Source: Gibbula magus
Taxonomy: Eukaryota; Mollusca; Gastropoda; Trochida; Trochidae
Length of the DNA stretch: 64,000 nucleotides
NCBI GenBank assembly: GCA_936450465.1
Contig: OW388304.1
Span: 6,516,700-6,580,699, forward strand
Reading direction: 5' to 3'
In this document: positions 1 through 12,451 of the stretch, one piece after another
How the letters are laid out: every line of letters starts with the position of its first letter
How positions within the stretch are numbered: the first letter of the stretch is position 1
Notes under the pieces: generated by a model
What the model was told of the DNA's origin: nothing
Database searches by the model: none
Seen by the model: only the letters and a program-made list of their open reading frames with translations
Translations under genes and position numbers: made by a program

Positions 1-159
1 AGGATTGGTATTATTTGGTGTAGAAAAACGGAATAGATTGTTCTTAACATAATGTACAACCCCTAGCCATTAACAATTTCAAATTGTTCATAAGTGTCAG
101 TGCATAACAAAATAATGACATGACACTTAAATTGTATCACAATTCCTGCAAAGCTATTG

Positions 160-628
160 GTTAAAATAGGTTTTCAGGCCATGACCTCGGAGGCCTCTGT
201 AAAGGAGCCACAGGGTCACCAAATCTACAATTTAGAATCCACATTGACTAAAATGACTACACAACATTTCAACTTTCTATGGCGTTTCATACTGGAGAAG
301 AAGATGATATTTTGGGTCAGAGGGTCACCAATTCTACAATTCAGAATCCCGAATGGCCAAGGAATCTGAACGCAACATTTCAGCTTTCTTGACCTTTTCG
401 TACTTGAGAAGAAGATGAAAATATTTGTATTTAGGTAAGGCCCCTTGAACTCGTATTTGGGTCACATAATGACCAATTTTACAATTCAAAATCCTGTTTG
501 GCCAAAGAGTCTGCACAGAAAAAAATAGCTCTCTAAAGTCACTATTGAGAAAAAGTCGAAAAGCGGAAAAATTACGGACAGACGGATGGACGGATGGACG
601 CTATGCCATGCCATGTCATGAGCCAATC
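160..628 (-). repeat. Dispersed repeat family R1 (fragment)
   Basis: Reverse-complement copy of a family seen again near 35.6, 38.2, 40.3 and 49.2 kb. Shared landmarks are a GGACGGATGGACG run, repeated CATGCC, and internal units containing the equivalents of 'gctgaaat...gcagactccttggcc...attctaaattg'. The internal unit recurs about every 130-150 bp. Short frames across it are open by chance only. Confidence 0.7.
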
Positions 629-640
629 GGTTAAAAAGTT

Positions 641-1980
641 AAATATTTATAATTGAATTATTAAGTTGTGTGAGCAATATGTTTAAAACTACTATTATCA
701 TTTAAAGAATAGTTAAAACAAATATTTCAAATTTTACATTTTGGTACAAGTCAAAAGCGCCAACTTTAACTTTAAAAAACAATCCCGTGTTAAGGTTGAA
801 AATCCCTTTAAAAATAAAGGATTGGAATGCAATTAATATATTTCCCTTGGGTGTATAAACATTACAATTCATGTTGGGCAGTTGGGAATTGGGAGCAGCT
901 TTGACATTAGGATAACGTTTGAGTGTTCATCTTCTGTATCGGACAGATGACGTTTTGGTTTAGATTCGTATACCGTTATCATTCATCGTGAGCAATGATA
1001 CTGGTATACATTTTTATTTAATTTAACAAACATTACTGGTATTATTTGGGGATTTACAACTTTAATACCCCTGAAAGAAAGTTAATATTCTAAGAAACCC
1101 TTTTCAGAATCATCGACACTTGGAAGGACAGACGTTTCGGTTCTCAAGCCGTAAAGAATAAACGGAACACCCCGAGTTTTATTACACATTAACACCTTGC
1201 ATAGGGTCTCAATCTAATATTGTAACCCGGATGCAATTAAATGCATTATGTATGGAGTGTCTCGGTTACAAAAGGTCTCTCGGGTGGGATGGTTAGTTTG
1301 TTTAAACTGCAATGTAATAAAATATTGAAAAGATGAAATTAAAATTGAACATTTTATAATCTTTTGTGGGAAATATTATTACCTTACATTCCTACCCTCC
1401 TACTTGAAAGAGGGCGGCGTGCTTTGTGAACGGAACAGTCTGTACAAAGTTCCGGATATTGTCAATTGGGCGACATGGAAACACTTTCAATACCAAACCT
1501 TCATTTCAGACCATTACAGAAGAATTTGAGTTCGGTGATAAAAAGGTCTTCGTTTGATAGAAGTAGCCTTATTTGAAAGTTTCTTGAAAACAGACAATGA
1601 CAACCAAGGAACATCAAACGTTCGCAGCAAATCGTAAATATGTAGCAGAATTTAAGATGTAAAAAGTTAATGATATCGTTTGACCGAACAAATCATACAG
1701 AGTAGTAAAGTAACATCAAACTTCAACTGCAAATTATTAAACCAGAATTTTACTTCAGAGACCAAAATCAAAGCATCGTTTAAATGATTTCGTTGGACTG
1801 TACATGTCATGTTCGTTGTTGGAAATTGTAGTTTAATCATACATTCAGTTGCCCAAAAATGAGACAAAAGAAGATTTTAATTAATGTTAAGAGTGAATAT
1901 TGATATATGTATCCACAGCTGTTACAAGCTAGAGTTACAATTGCAACACAATCGTGGTGGTATTGTATGTAATATAATAT
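641..1980. other. Intergenic, nothing recognised
   Basis: AT-rich sequence with no long open frame, no domain-like peptide and no clear repeat structure visible. Confidence 0.5.
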
Positions 1981-1990
1981 GAATAAGACA

Positions 1991-2066
1991 ATAATATAAT
2001 ATAATATAATATAATATAATATAATATAATATAATATAATATAATATAATATAATATAATATAATA
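1991..2066. repeat. (ATAAT)n microsatellite
   Basis: About 15 uninterrupted copies of a 5-bp unit. Confidence 0.97.
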
Positions 2067-5000
2067 TTAAGGATTAATTTCAACGACAGTCTTATTTGAA
2101 AGCTAAACTGAAATTAACGTAAATATACATACTTATAATCATAATTAGCGTTTGTAACAAATTCTAATTATGATGTATGAATATCATAATAATATTCTGT
2201 TATGATTAGACTCAGTCTTATAATTAATTTAGAATACGCATGAGTTGTATAATGAATTACATGACTTGCTTGTTCACTTTTCCGTTGGTACAATGTAAAA
2301 TGTCAATATATCACTAAATGCTACGCCAAATATGCTTATATGGCACACAATGACATCAAATAACACATAAATTGTAAATGATTACGAAGATTTAACCCTT
2401 ACACAGACAAACTACTACATAAAGTTCGTGCCTTCTTCGACTTAAAGAAGATAAAAAGGCTTAGTATAAATCGAGCAATATATGTATCAATAGTATTGTA
2501 ACTATACAGAGAAATAACTAAAGGATATCACGTTTGCAGAAAGGTGTTAGACATGGAGAGTACTTATCTCCTCGTTGTTTTCAATTTGGTTTAACCATTT
2601 TGAAAATATTAGATAATATTGATTAAAATTATTGTGATTTACCTCAACTCCTATTCTTTACCATGTTACTTAGTTCACCTTAGTGTCTGGCGATCATCGT
2701 AGTTCTATGCAAACACTACCAATACGTGAGGTATGTATAGCAAAACCTGAACATTGACGTAAGAGAGAGGACCAATCTGCACCATATGTAACTTCAACTC
2801 CATTACAACATCTACCTCACATTCCAAGGTTTCTGGCGCGTCTCGAACAGTTTTTTTCTACACCGAGGAGCAAACAAAACGATGCAAATTTTGTACACAT
2901 ATAAAGACTCCTGCCGGATAAAGTCGATGTTGAATGTCTGTGATGAGGATTTATTGATGAAATATACCAAATTTCATTCATGAGAGTTTGATACTTATTT
3001 TTTCCATATTTGTTCAGACACGTATAGGATGCTAAAATGACATTTCAAAGGGTTTAACAATAATGGTTGGGTAATTAAGGTAATTTTTTTATGAAATTTG
3101 GAAATTATGTTGGTAAAAAATGTGTCGGTATAATGTACCTTATTGGACTTTAAATCGATGACACATTGATGCTATAGGATGGTATAAAGCAAACCAGAAA
3201 CAACATTTCACTCTTCTATCTCGCCTGGCTATAAGGAGATTTCAAAACAATTTTTCAAAGCTGCGTTTTTTAAAAAACAAATGAACAGATAATGTTTAAA
3301 AATGGTGACTTACAAAAAGTTTAGTTTAGTTGATTTTTAAGATGCATGGTGTAACTATGTGTCTGTCGTATCTATCCCTCGTGAACTCGCATATCTTGCA
3401 TTTTTGCTGGTATCGTTTCTTTTTCCCTTGGTATATGACAAATATGGTTTAGTCCTTAGTTTCACTGGCCCAGGGATCAATAAATTGCCATAGTTAAGGA
3501 CAGTTTATGTATGGTCAGCATCATGCTCGTAATCTTTCCTGGTATCTACATTCAAGGGTAAAATTGTTTATGGCTACAATAAAGACGGTATATGGACTAT
3601 CGGTGTTTTGCAAAACTTGTCTATAACAAAACATCATGATCTGGGAGCCTGGTAAGTTCAAACGTAATATGATGTAGTTTTCCGAGATTGGTCATGCCAT
3701 ATATTTTTGCAGACTTGAGTCCAGAGTATTTTGTCTGGTGTAGCAAATAACATGTGACCATGTACGAGAAGAAACGATATCATTTACTGAAACACATGTA
3801 GTCTAAATTGTAACACTTATACGCAAAGTGAAGATCAACGGCGAACAAACCCAGAGTTGTATCATAGTATACTGTATATAACTAGGATATAACTATAGGA
3901 CTTGAAAAATAGTCAAACATTATCGGAAGAGTGAAACATACAAGTTTTTTGGAGACGGTCCTTTCTTTGGAAGTAAATATGTTTCAGTTTTGAAGGGAAA
4001 TATGACAAAGGTCTCAGTATTGACAAATTTCTAAATTAATTTATAATTTCACAAATGAATCACCAATTGTGGTTTTATCAGATTTCAGGTAAGTTGACAG
4101 TTCTTCCACGTGAGTATTACAACAACAATACAAGACTGATGAGTATTCTGAAAGCTGTACCAGAGGTTCATGGAACTTATACCTTATGCTGAAAACATCT
4201 GTCATAAATCTCAACTTGTGGATAACATTTGAAAAAAAATTTAATTTCGGGCTGGTGAAGATAACAATGCGGTGGATTGAGTGGCGGAACTGAGTAGCCG
4301 ATACTTGGTGCCACCGAGAGGGTTGGGTAGGAAGGACCCTTACACCAGAAACGTGATTATTTATTCATCTATCCAATAAAAGGAAAGGGTCTTGTAACTT
4401 TAGATATGTGTTACGGGGAGCAACTTGGAAGTTGTCAGAAAACTACAATCACCGACATATTACCCCCTTCACTGTATGGCTCCGTTTCGATTTTAATGAA
4501 AATTACATTTTCAACTGCAGTTAACCCTCCCGCGCTCTGTCGGACAGGTGAGATCGACTTCATCGCAGTGACATGCTCACAAAACAAACCTCTCGTGTTG
4601 GACAAAGGGTTCGAGTAGCCATGTGGCGAATTTCACGGTGAATGGCCACATCACCCCTTTTCCCCCAATCCGCCCTCAGAATCCTTCAAGTCAAATCCAG
4701 ACGGCCATATCGGCACGTGCTGCCAGGGCGTGTCACATTCTCACGCGCGCTTCTCGCTGCGTGGCCTGCTCACGCGAGATTATGGCGCAAGTCGGTTCTC
4801 ACTTCACCTCTAAGGGTACAAAAGCAAAAACGACAGATTTGGATGTAAGTGCGAAGGACCAAAACTAACAAGAGTCGTTCTTTTTCAACTCCCAGATGTC
4901 TTTACAATAGTAGAGTGCACGATGATGAAAACACTAAGACTCCAGGGCGAAAGTTAATTTGAGGAGATTTCTGGGCCATATGTAAACACTTGGACACAAA

Positions 5001-6104
5001 ACCCACGTTCCTTGAAGCCAGGAGTTGATTGGCTCAGTCAAGAATCGTGCTTGTCTCACATATAACATTAAACTTCAATCTGAAACTTATCCACGATCTG
5101 AAGAAGTTGACATGGAGACTCTTGAAAAGCGAGATTGACGGAGATTGTCAAGTTTAATTTGTAAGCTAAAACATACATTCTAGATAACATATAAGATGTT
5201 GCCATCATTGTCGTCTCAGATTTAAACTAGAACCCACCAATATTATCTTTATAAGAATCCACCCTAAACATCAGACAAGCGATGGTTTCATTAGGTACTT
5301 TTCGCGCATGCTCGACGCTAGCAGATGGCATTGTCTATGAATTTCAGCAATTTTTTAAATAGATTGCGTTGTAGATTAACAATATTGTTAAAAAAAACAA
5401 ATCATAAAACTGGATAAGAGGCACAACGATGAACATAATTAATAAAGTAGCCTTAAAAATAACAATAGATTTAGTTGCTTTTCTTTTTACCACCATCACA
5501 AAACTATTTGCATATTACAATGTCAGTGTTCTCATCACTTCATCACTTTAACAAGGATGAATAACATATAATCAAGTAATGTTTTAAAAAATGCCAATAG
5601 AGAAGTTGACATTCAGAAATATTGCTTTTCTCGTATAATTCACCTCTAATTACATGCCTTTGATATATGAAACGTAATGGTATTCCTTGAATCTGTATTG
5701 CTCGTTAGCTCAACAAACATCACGTTGTCTTCTGAAAATCGAGTTTAGAAATTCCTCAGATGTCCGATTGCCAGTTCAGCGTTTTTTTCTCCAAATTTCA
5801 ATAAAATACCTGAGACGTTTAAAAAAGAAACTTGAAGCAAGTACGAGATAAGAAACTTATATCTTCACATTCATGCGGTGCATTTACAAAGTGGGTGACC
5901 ACATATAAGATAACTATTATATAACAACTACATGTGCTTATTGTTTATATGCGCAACGTTTCTTGACTGCTCCTTGTCCCTTGTAAGATAAATGAAGATG
6001 AAGTAGTTATCCATAATAGTTCACTAAAACTAATGTATCAACCTAAACCCACCAGACGCAACTTCTCAACAAGTGTAAATATGGATAACTTTTCTGGACC
6101 ATGG
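2067..6104. other. Intergenic, mostly unremarkable
   Basis: No coding region recognised. The only compositional feature is the CpG-richer stretch at 4510-4850, listed separately. Short open frames at 4406-4868 overlap that stretch and have no recognisable domain. Confidence 0.5.
4510..4850. other. CpG-richer stretch, possible regulatory or exon remnant
   Basis: Locally GC- and CpG-rich (several CGCG and ACGCG words, CACGTG near 4715) compared with the AT-rich surroundings. Two overlapping plus-strand frames are open but their peptides (Arg/Ala/Ser rich) match no family I know. It may be a promoter-like CpG cluster or an unrecognised exon. Confidence 0.3.
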
Positions 6105-6280
6105 TCAGCCCTGTACCACCCGTGCTTCTCTAATTCCAGTCGATGCTCGCAGGTTTCCCATCAATGCATAGTCATCGTGTCGTTGCGGGCTTTCTAATAA
6201 TACTAGCACCCTTGATTTAAGCGAAATACTCTTGAAAGCGGCGTTCAACCCCAACTCGCCTCACCTGGGCCTATACTAGG
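6105..6280 (+). mobile_element. SINE-like repeat copy 1
   Basis: Shares with 46895-47155, 47505-47755 and 52225-52320 a core with 'ttgcgggctttc', 'ataatactagca', and the 3' end 'actcttgaaagcggcgtt' followed by AACCCCAACTC. Such tails are abundant in molluscan genomes. Two sub-copies (46.9 and 47.5 kb) also share a 5' part with 'cagtaaggtttgagtgcaa'. Confidence 0.7.
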
Positions 6281-7422
6281 TGTTGTGTTCTTTATTTGAC
6301 ATATTAAGCTTTATTTATTGTCTCAATTAATAATTGACGAATGCTTAGAACGACGAGTTTATAACAAACATGGAGAGGACTACTGCCCAGAATTCATATT
6401 TTAAACTTTTATTGCTACATAATTGTCAAATGACAATTTATCACCACACCCCGCTGTTAGATTAATCCTAACAACTTTATAAAACAGTCAGTTCTGTGTC
6501 TAAATTCAGACCGTGGCAAGGGGAAATAGATTAACAGGGTAGGTTCGTGCTGTTTAATTACAGCAGTATCAATTTGAACAAATCAATTACTATCAAATCT
6601 AGACAAAAGAAAACCTCTTAATGTAGGTTATTTTCAGCTTGATTTGCACCTTTGTTTGAAAGAAATAAGTTCTAATTTCTACAAAGAGAGTGGTCTATTC
6701 CCAACGATTCCTTACAGTGATAACGGGTTTGTATCTGTGGAAACCAAATGAAAGTACATTTTTGATTATCTGAATCTATATTTAGCTAATGTAATGTGAA
6801 ATGTAAGGATGTAAATTTAACGAACATTCATTATATGGATCCAATAAATGAATCAGGAATATTTCGTTTCTACAGGAATACTCGGTCCTACCCGTAAGTT
6901 AACAAAGACAGACGTTTTACCTCCAATGGTGTTGTAATGTTCCCGTCTCCTAATAAAGCAATCAAAACCACAGGACATCGAATAAGACATAAGAATAATA
7001 AACGAGTTGCGAGGAATTACGGATTATCTATCCCGAGTTAATTATCGTGATAAGCTCAGAGCTTTAGCGAGGAGTTTGACATAATAATTCACGAGGGACA
7101 GATAATTCGTAAATCCGAGCACCGAGTCGGTTATTCTGTTTCTTACCCAATGTCAGTTTAATGCGTAAAAATAGAAAAACAAGACACGAATTCACTATCT
7201 TTGATATTAGACTGTAAAATACAAATTGTACTCATAACTCTACTCATTCATAAACTCTCTCACACCTTCAAGATGCGGACATCCAAACAGATTCTGAAGT
7301 AAATGGTTTAGTGACATAGTTAACAACTCGTTTATCGTGTAAACAATGTCGCAGAATGAGAGAAAATTAGTGAAAATGTGAGCTGGCAATCGCTCTGTTG
7401 GAATGCACGATAGGAGTGTAAT
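6281..7422. other. Intergenic, nothing recognised
   Basis: AT-rich DNA without a supported gene or repeat. Confidence 0.5.
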
Positions 7423-7457
7423 TACGTCACAAAATGACGTCATGGCTAATGACGTCA
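7423..7457. promoter_or_regulatory. Cluster of three CRE/ATF-type sites
   Basis: TACGTCA at 7423-7429 and the full palindrome TGACGTCA at 7435-7442 and 7450-7457. All lie within 35 bp, with a 15-bp spacing between the two palindromes. CREB/ATF bZIP proteins bind this motif. No adjacent gene is recognised, so function is inferred from motif clustering only. Confidence 0.5.
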
Positions 7458-7784
7458 CAAAGCCACATATACATTTGCTGTATATGATTGTTTATTATTG
7501 AGTGTTCTCAATTTCTTGTGGTAGAACAAATCTTTATTGATGCACAAATGTGATAACAACTTTATCAACGACCTTATACAGTTTTATAGCTGCCCATGTC
7601 TTTATGAGTTTCTTACACTTAGGAAATTTGACTACGCATATACTAAATAAGTCCTCAGTTTTTGAAAAAAAGCTGCTTGTTACTGCATCATATTTTTTTG
7701 TGTAAACAATGTTAATTTCCCCTTAACATCGAAACTATATAATTTGAAAAGTTTTTCAAGTTGTCATTGCTTAATCTTTGTTTC

Positions 7785-8363
7785 AGCCTTCAGCAAAATA
7801 ATTGCTTATCTTTGTTTCAGTATTCAGTTAAACCATGTTTTAATCCGTGTGTAAATCTTTTGTAAAACCATTGCTCAATCTTTGTTTAAGTCTTCAGTAA
7901 AACCTTTTACTGAATTGTGTTTCTGCCTTCAGTAAAACCATTGCTTAATCTGTGTTTCAGGCTTCAGTAAAACCATTGCTTAATCTTTGTTTCAGGCTTC
8001 AGTAAAACCATTGCTTAATCTTTGTTTCAGGCTTCAGTAAAACCATTGCTTAATCTTTGTTTCAGGCTTCAGTAAAACCATTGATTAATCTTTGTTTCAG
8101 GCTTCAGTAAAACCATTGCTTAATCTTTGTTTCAGGCTTCAGTAAAACCATTGCTTAATCTTTGTTTCAGGCTTCAGTAAAACCATTGCTTAATCTTTGT
8201 TTCAGTCTTCAGTAAAACCATTGCTTAATCTTTGTTTCAGGCTTCAGTAAAACCATTGCTTAATCTTTGTTTCAGGCTTCAGTAAAACCATTGCTTAATC
8301 TTTGTTTCAGGCTTCAGTAAAACCATTGCTTAATCTTTGCTCAAGCCTTCAGTAAAACCATTG
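7785..8363. repeat. 35-bp minisatellite
   Basis: Thirteen consecutive 'cttcagtaaaaccattg' starts spaced exactly 35 bp from 7926 to 8346, preceded by several degenerate copies from about 7785. Copies are nearly identical in the core and degrade on the left. There are no unique spacers between copies, so this is not a CRISPR. Each unit contains a strong acceptor-like 'tctttgtttcag' followed 6 nt later by a donor-like GTAAAA. Confidence 0.97.
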
Positions 8364-9227
8364 CGAGTTCCGGATAACAGTATACTTACTGTAAACCAAC
8401 ACGACTTTTCGGAGTATGTTTCCCTTAATATGTTCAAGGAGTAAGCGCAAACTCCGAAACATCGTATCTGTTCACAGTATGTAAATATTTTCATCCATCT
8501 AACCTTTAATATCTTCCCATTCAAATATGTTATAATCGCAGCTGTATTTTCCTGCAAAACCAAGCCATCATTACAGCTACAGGGCCCAAACTGTTTAAGA
8601 AAAGGCAGTTATTGTTAGAAATCGTGTCCTTTATAGTGCTATAGGGCAGAAAAGAGGAGCCTATAATTGATGTTTCAGCTGTTTTTTACTCAAGTGAAAA
8701 AAACACAAAAGAGCGCAGCTCGAAATAATTAGAAAGTTATTCTATTATTTGAATTGAGAATATGTAAACATTATCCTTGTAATGTTAATGCGGGCAGTTG
8801 TTAATATCAAAAGGAAATATTGTGTCAGAGAGCCTACAGTGAGATCCCTGCAGTTGATTCTTTATTTATGTTTCAATTAGAGCGAGAGGTTTGAGTACTT
8901 TCGGAACGTGCAAGGTAAGACGCTGGGATACACTACATTATGCGGGTATTATGAAAAACATAGGACAGAAAACACAACCCTGTCTGCTTCACTCCAGGAA
9001 AAGAATCGGCCAACATGACACGTGGCCTTATTTAACCAAGGGAATGATTTAGAGATTACCGTCTCAAATGCCAACCTGACAAGGCATTTTATCTATTGTT
9101 ATATGCATACAGACATCTCTCATGTGTGTATTTTGGTTGAATATACCAGGCCATTGTGCAAAAAATATTGTCGAAACGATATGTCCAAGGAGTCATCGTT
9201 TTATCTCTCACAGGCGACAATTCCCGT
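8364..9227. other. Intergenic, nothing recognised
   Basis: No supported gene. Short open frames have no domain character. Confidence 0.5.
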
Positions 9228-9312
9228 GAAACATATTAATGGGTGATACTTCCCTTGAAACATATTATTGGGTGATCCTTCCAGTGAAACATATTATTTG
9301 GTGATACTTCGA
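9228..9312. repeat. Short tandem repeat, about 31-bp unit, three copies
   Basis: Three diverged copies containing 'gtgaaacatatta' and 'ggtgatacttcc'-type words follow one another directly. Confidence 0.8.
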
Positions 9313-10200
9313 CAATATTTCCTCCTTTTCTTTTCCACCTTTTCCTTTTTCTTCAACAAGAGAGTTCATACAAGATCGATATCGAACAGGGGTATCAATG
9401 TGTTGAAAGGCGGAATTGACTTATCAAACATTCATGGTTTCTGTGAAAAGTATGGAGTTTATATTTTATCAAAATACTTGTTTTAATGATAATAATTTCG
9501 AAAACGTAAATTATAAATTAAAATTACACTGTTTTTATAATAATATATTTTAAAAATTGAATAGTGGTGAAAGATGAAGCTAATTTGTTCCTAAATTAAA
9601 AGATGTTCGGCTTGAAGACTCTCCCTTTTTAAAAAGAATTGTCTAAAGTTCTTTTTGAATAAGCGATATATGTTTGTAGATATGTTATATAAAGTTCTTC
9701 AAATAAGGTTTTAAAAACTCCGAATCTAATTGACGATAATATCTAATAAAATGCTAAGATACAACAAAAGATGTGACACAACAAGCTCCAAGATTGCTGA
9801 CATATTTAGGTGAAATTCATTATTGTAAAATTTAATTATCCATTGGCCATTTTCCCATTCTTATGATATTATTATCACAATGATCTAATATCATGATTTT
9901 TACATTCTCATTTCATTATAAGAGGACAGGTATAAATATAAAGTTAGAAAATGAATACTTATAGATAAATAAAACTTCATGTGAAATTACTTTTAGAAAA
10001 TTTTATCACTTACATATGCAACTCTCCATAAACATTCAATAAAAGCTGAGCCAGGACTATATGCTATTCTTTCATCACACATTAAATAAGGTATTGGAAA
10101 AATAGTGCGAATGTAAGTTAATAACAACATGGGTCATTCATGCAATTTTAATAAAAAATAAATCATTAAAAAATATATAAAAAGGTGCTTCTTTTTTTAT
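9313..10200. other. Intergenic, nothing recognised
   Basis: Very AT-rich with no supported feature. Confidence 0.5.
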
Positions 10201-10209
10201 AACTTGAAT

Positions 10210-10875
10210 TAAAGTATCAGAAAGACAATGGGAAATAATACCATTTTCGCCCATGGGAAAGTTGTAACACAACATTATTACAAGGTTCAATATATTTCTG
10301 TCATAAATGAATAGAAAGGCATCCAAACAATTCTGTTTAATTTCCAGGGTGTGATGTAGGAACATTAGTGCACAAATTTATATCAATCTGAATATGTTAT
10401 ATACGTTCAACATACGTCCAAAACATGACAAAATGACATCAAGCATCCAATACGTTTGAGTAATATTCCTAAAACGTATTCAACGATTGGACAATCGATG
10501 AATTACAAAAGAGGTATGAAGTTTCTGTCACTTTCATTAAAAATAGAATAGAAATGAAGGTATCAGAAAGACAATGGGGAAATAACACCATTTTTGCCCA
10601 TGGGAAAGTTCGCCAATGGGAAAGTTCACTTTCCGCCCATGGGAAAGTTCACTTTCCGCCCATGGGCAAGTTCGCCCATGGGCAAGTTCGCCCATGGGAA
10701 AATTATTTTCTAAGGGGTGGTGTATGATCATCAATACCCAAAATTATTTGCTATGTATCTGAACATGAAAATTTTATAACTTGATTTGGTCTGAACCCCG
10801 TATTTAATGACGGTGGCCAATGGGCCAGCCCATGGGCTAGCCCATGGGCGAACTTTCCCATGGGCCTACCCATGG
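10210..10875. repeat. Cluster of CCCATGGG palindromes
   Basis: The 8-bp palindrome CCCATGGG (often CGCCCATGGG or GCCCATGGGC) occurs about ten times: once near 10250, a dense run at 10598-10700 and another at 10825-10875. Copies are joined by AAGTTCG or AAGTTCACTTTCCG linkers, and near-copies CCAATGGG also occur. The stretch 10212-10260 is a direct repeat of 10561-10608 (both contain 'atcagaaagacaatggg'). Confidence 0.85.
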
Positions 10876-11291
10876 GCAAGGGTACCTGTATCTCACTAAC
10901 GGCTAGGGTTACGGAGTTGGAATTTTCGTCAAGTTCTTAGTTGATACATAAAAAAAGGTTTTGTTTAGTTTTGGAACCTCCCCTGTACATATTTATGGTT
11001 GGTCAGTTATGGAATCTCGGGTTTCCATAATAAAATCGGGTCGCCTTAAAATATTAAAAAAATTTGGAAAGGAATTATACCTTCCGATATTTTACGATCC
11101 TTTTGATGTCTTAACTTTTGCTACTTCTTCCTGAAGAAGGCTTGAGCCGGATATCCTTGGATAACATCACATCGTTTTGAGTGTTACTCCTTTACTCATC
11201 CGTGTTACTTTGAGCGATATGTCTTCTATATAACATTCTAAACATCAAAACATTATAGTATATATCTGCCTTAGAATATACCAGTCGATGT

Positions 11292-11371
11292 CAAGTTGGC
11301 CGAATGGATAAAATGTTGGTTCAGTCAGTACTGGCGGTTGGTGCAAGAATCTGAGGCGAGGGGTTCGAATC
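11292..11371 (+). pseudogene. tRNA-derived pseudogene or SINE head
   Basis: An A-box-like TTGGCCGAATGG and a perfect B-box core GGTTCGAATCC are about 60 bp apart, with an enlarged region between them as in type II (Leu/Ser) tRNAs. The acceptor and T stems do not pair properly, so a functional tRNA is unlikely. Confidence 0.5.
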
Positions 11372-12308
11372 CAACAAAAAGAACAAAAAGTGTACTATTG
11401 CAGAAAGTGCGATCTTAAATATAACAATTTTTAATTTCCCGTCTTCTGCCATGAAAACAATGCCACAGGAAGCAAATATAGCGATGCAATATGTTGTTAT
11501 CCACTTGTAAAGTAAGTCACGATCATGTTTTTATGCTCGTGGGATGTCCTTATGTTGAACGTGTCGTGTACATTACACGTACAAATGCAGTGGATCAGAG
11601 GCATTAATTGGAGAGTACAATCGGATTATCCATCATTTTGTTGTTTACATGAAATAAGAAATCGCTGTATTTGTTTTACTAATTTCAAAATTGTGTACGC
11701 TATAAAAAAAACGCATCCCGAAAGTTTGTTCACCTACTTGTATTTCTTAGTGCAAATATCACGAAACCTAAACTAAACTGTAATATAGGATGTCTTTAAA
11801 ACATCGTATTAACGTGAAAACGAAACCGATAATTGTGCATTTCACTTTGGAAAAAGACAGTTGAATGTTCCTAAACATAGTGTAATGTTATACCTCATAG
11901 TAAACCATAATAGTTTTAACAGCTCTTTGAAGTGACCATGGGTCCTTTCCAAAACTACAGTTTATATTTCTGTAAAATATCCAGTAAGTGATCAACTTCG
12001 TCAAACACTGAACTCTTATTTCCTCTCAATCTCATGCTATTTACTTGTGATGAATATATTCTCATTTAATCGCCATGGAAACTTTAATTTCATAATTAAG
12101 GAAATCTGAACTTTCAAATATTGCTCATTTAATACAATATGTTCAAAAGTGCAAAACTTCCACGACATTGTAAGTTTGAGAATAACAATTGTTCACATGT
12201 ATGTTAGATTATTCTTTGTCTTTGGTGTAATATAATTAACGTCACAATGACAGCCAATTTACATGATATTTACACACGTAGCTGAACAAACATTCGGGAT
12301 GCAGCTGC
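11372..12308. other. Intergenic, nothing recognised
   Basis: No supported gene or repeat. Confidence 0.5.
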
Positions 12309-12364
<56 letters not shown>

Positions 12365-12368
12365 CCGC

Positions 12369-12450
<82 letters not shown>
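12309..12450. repeat. (TA)n microsatellite
   Basis: Long alternating TA run interrupted once near 12362-12380 by 'accgct' and 'acata'. The Tyr-Ile open frames across it are artefacts of the repeat. Confidence 0.98.

Positions 12451-12451
<1 letters not shown>

Noticed and set aside
7785..8363. Regular 35-bp repeats resembling a CRISPR array
   Set aside because: Units are contiguous with no variable spacers and the DNA is eukaryotic; a minisatellite.
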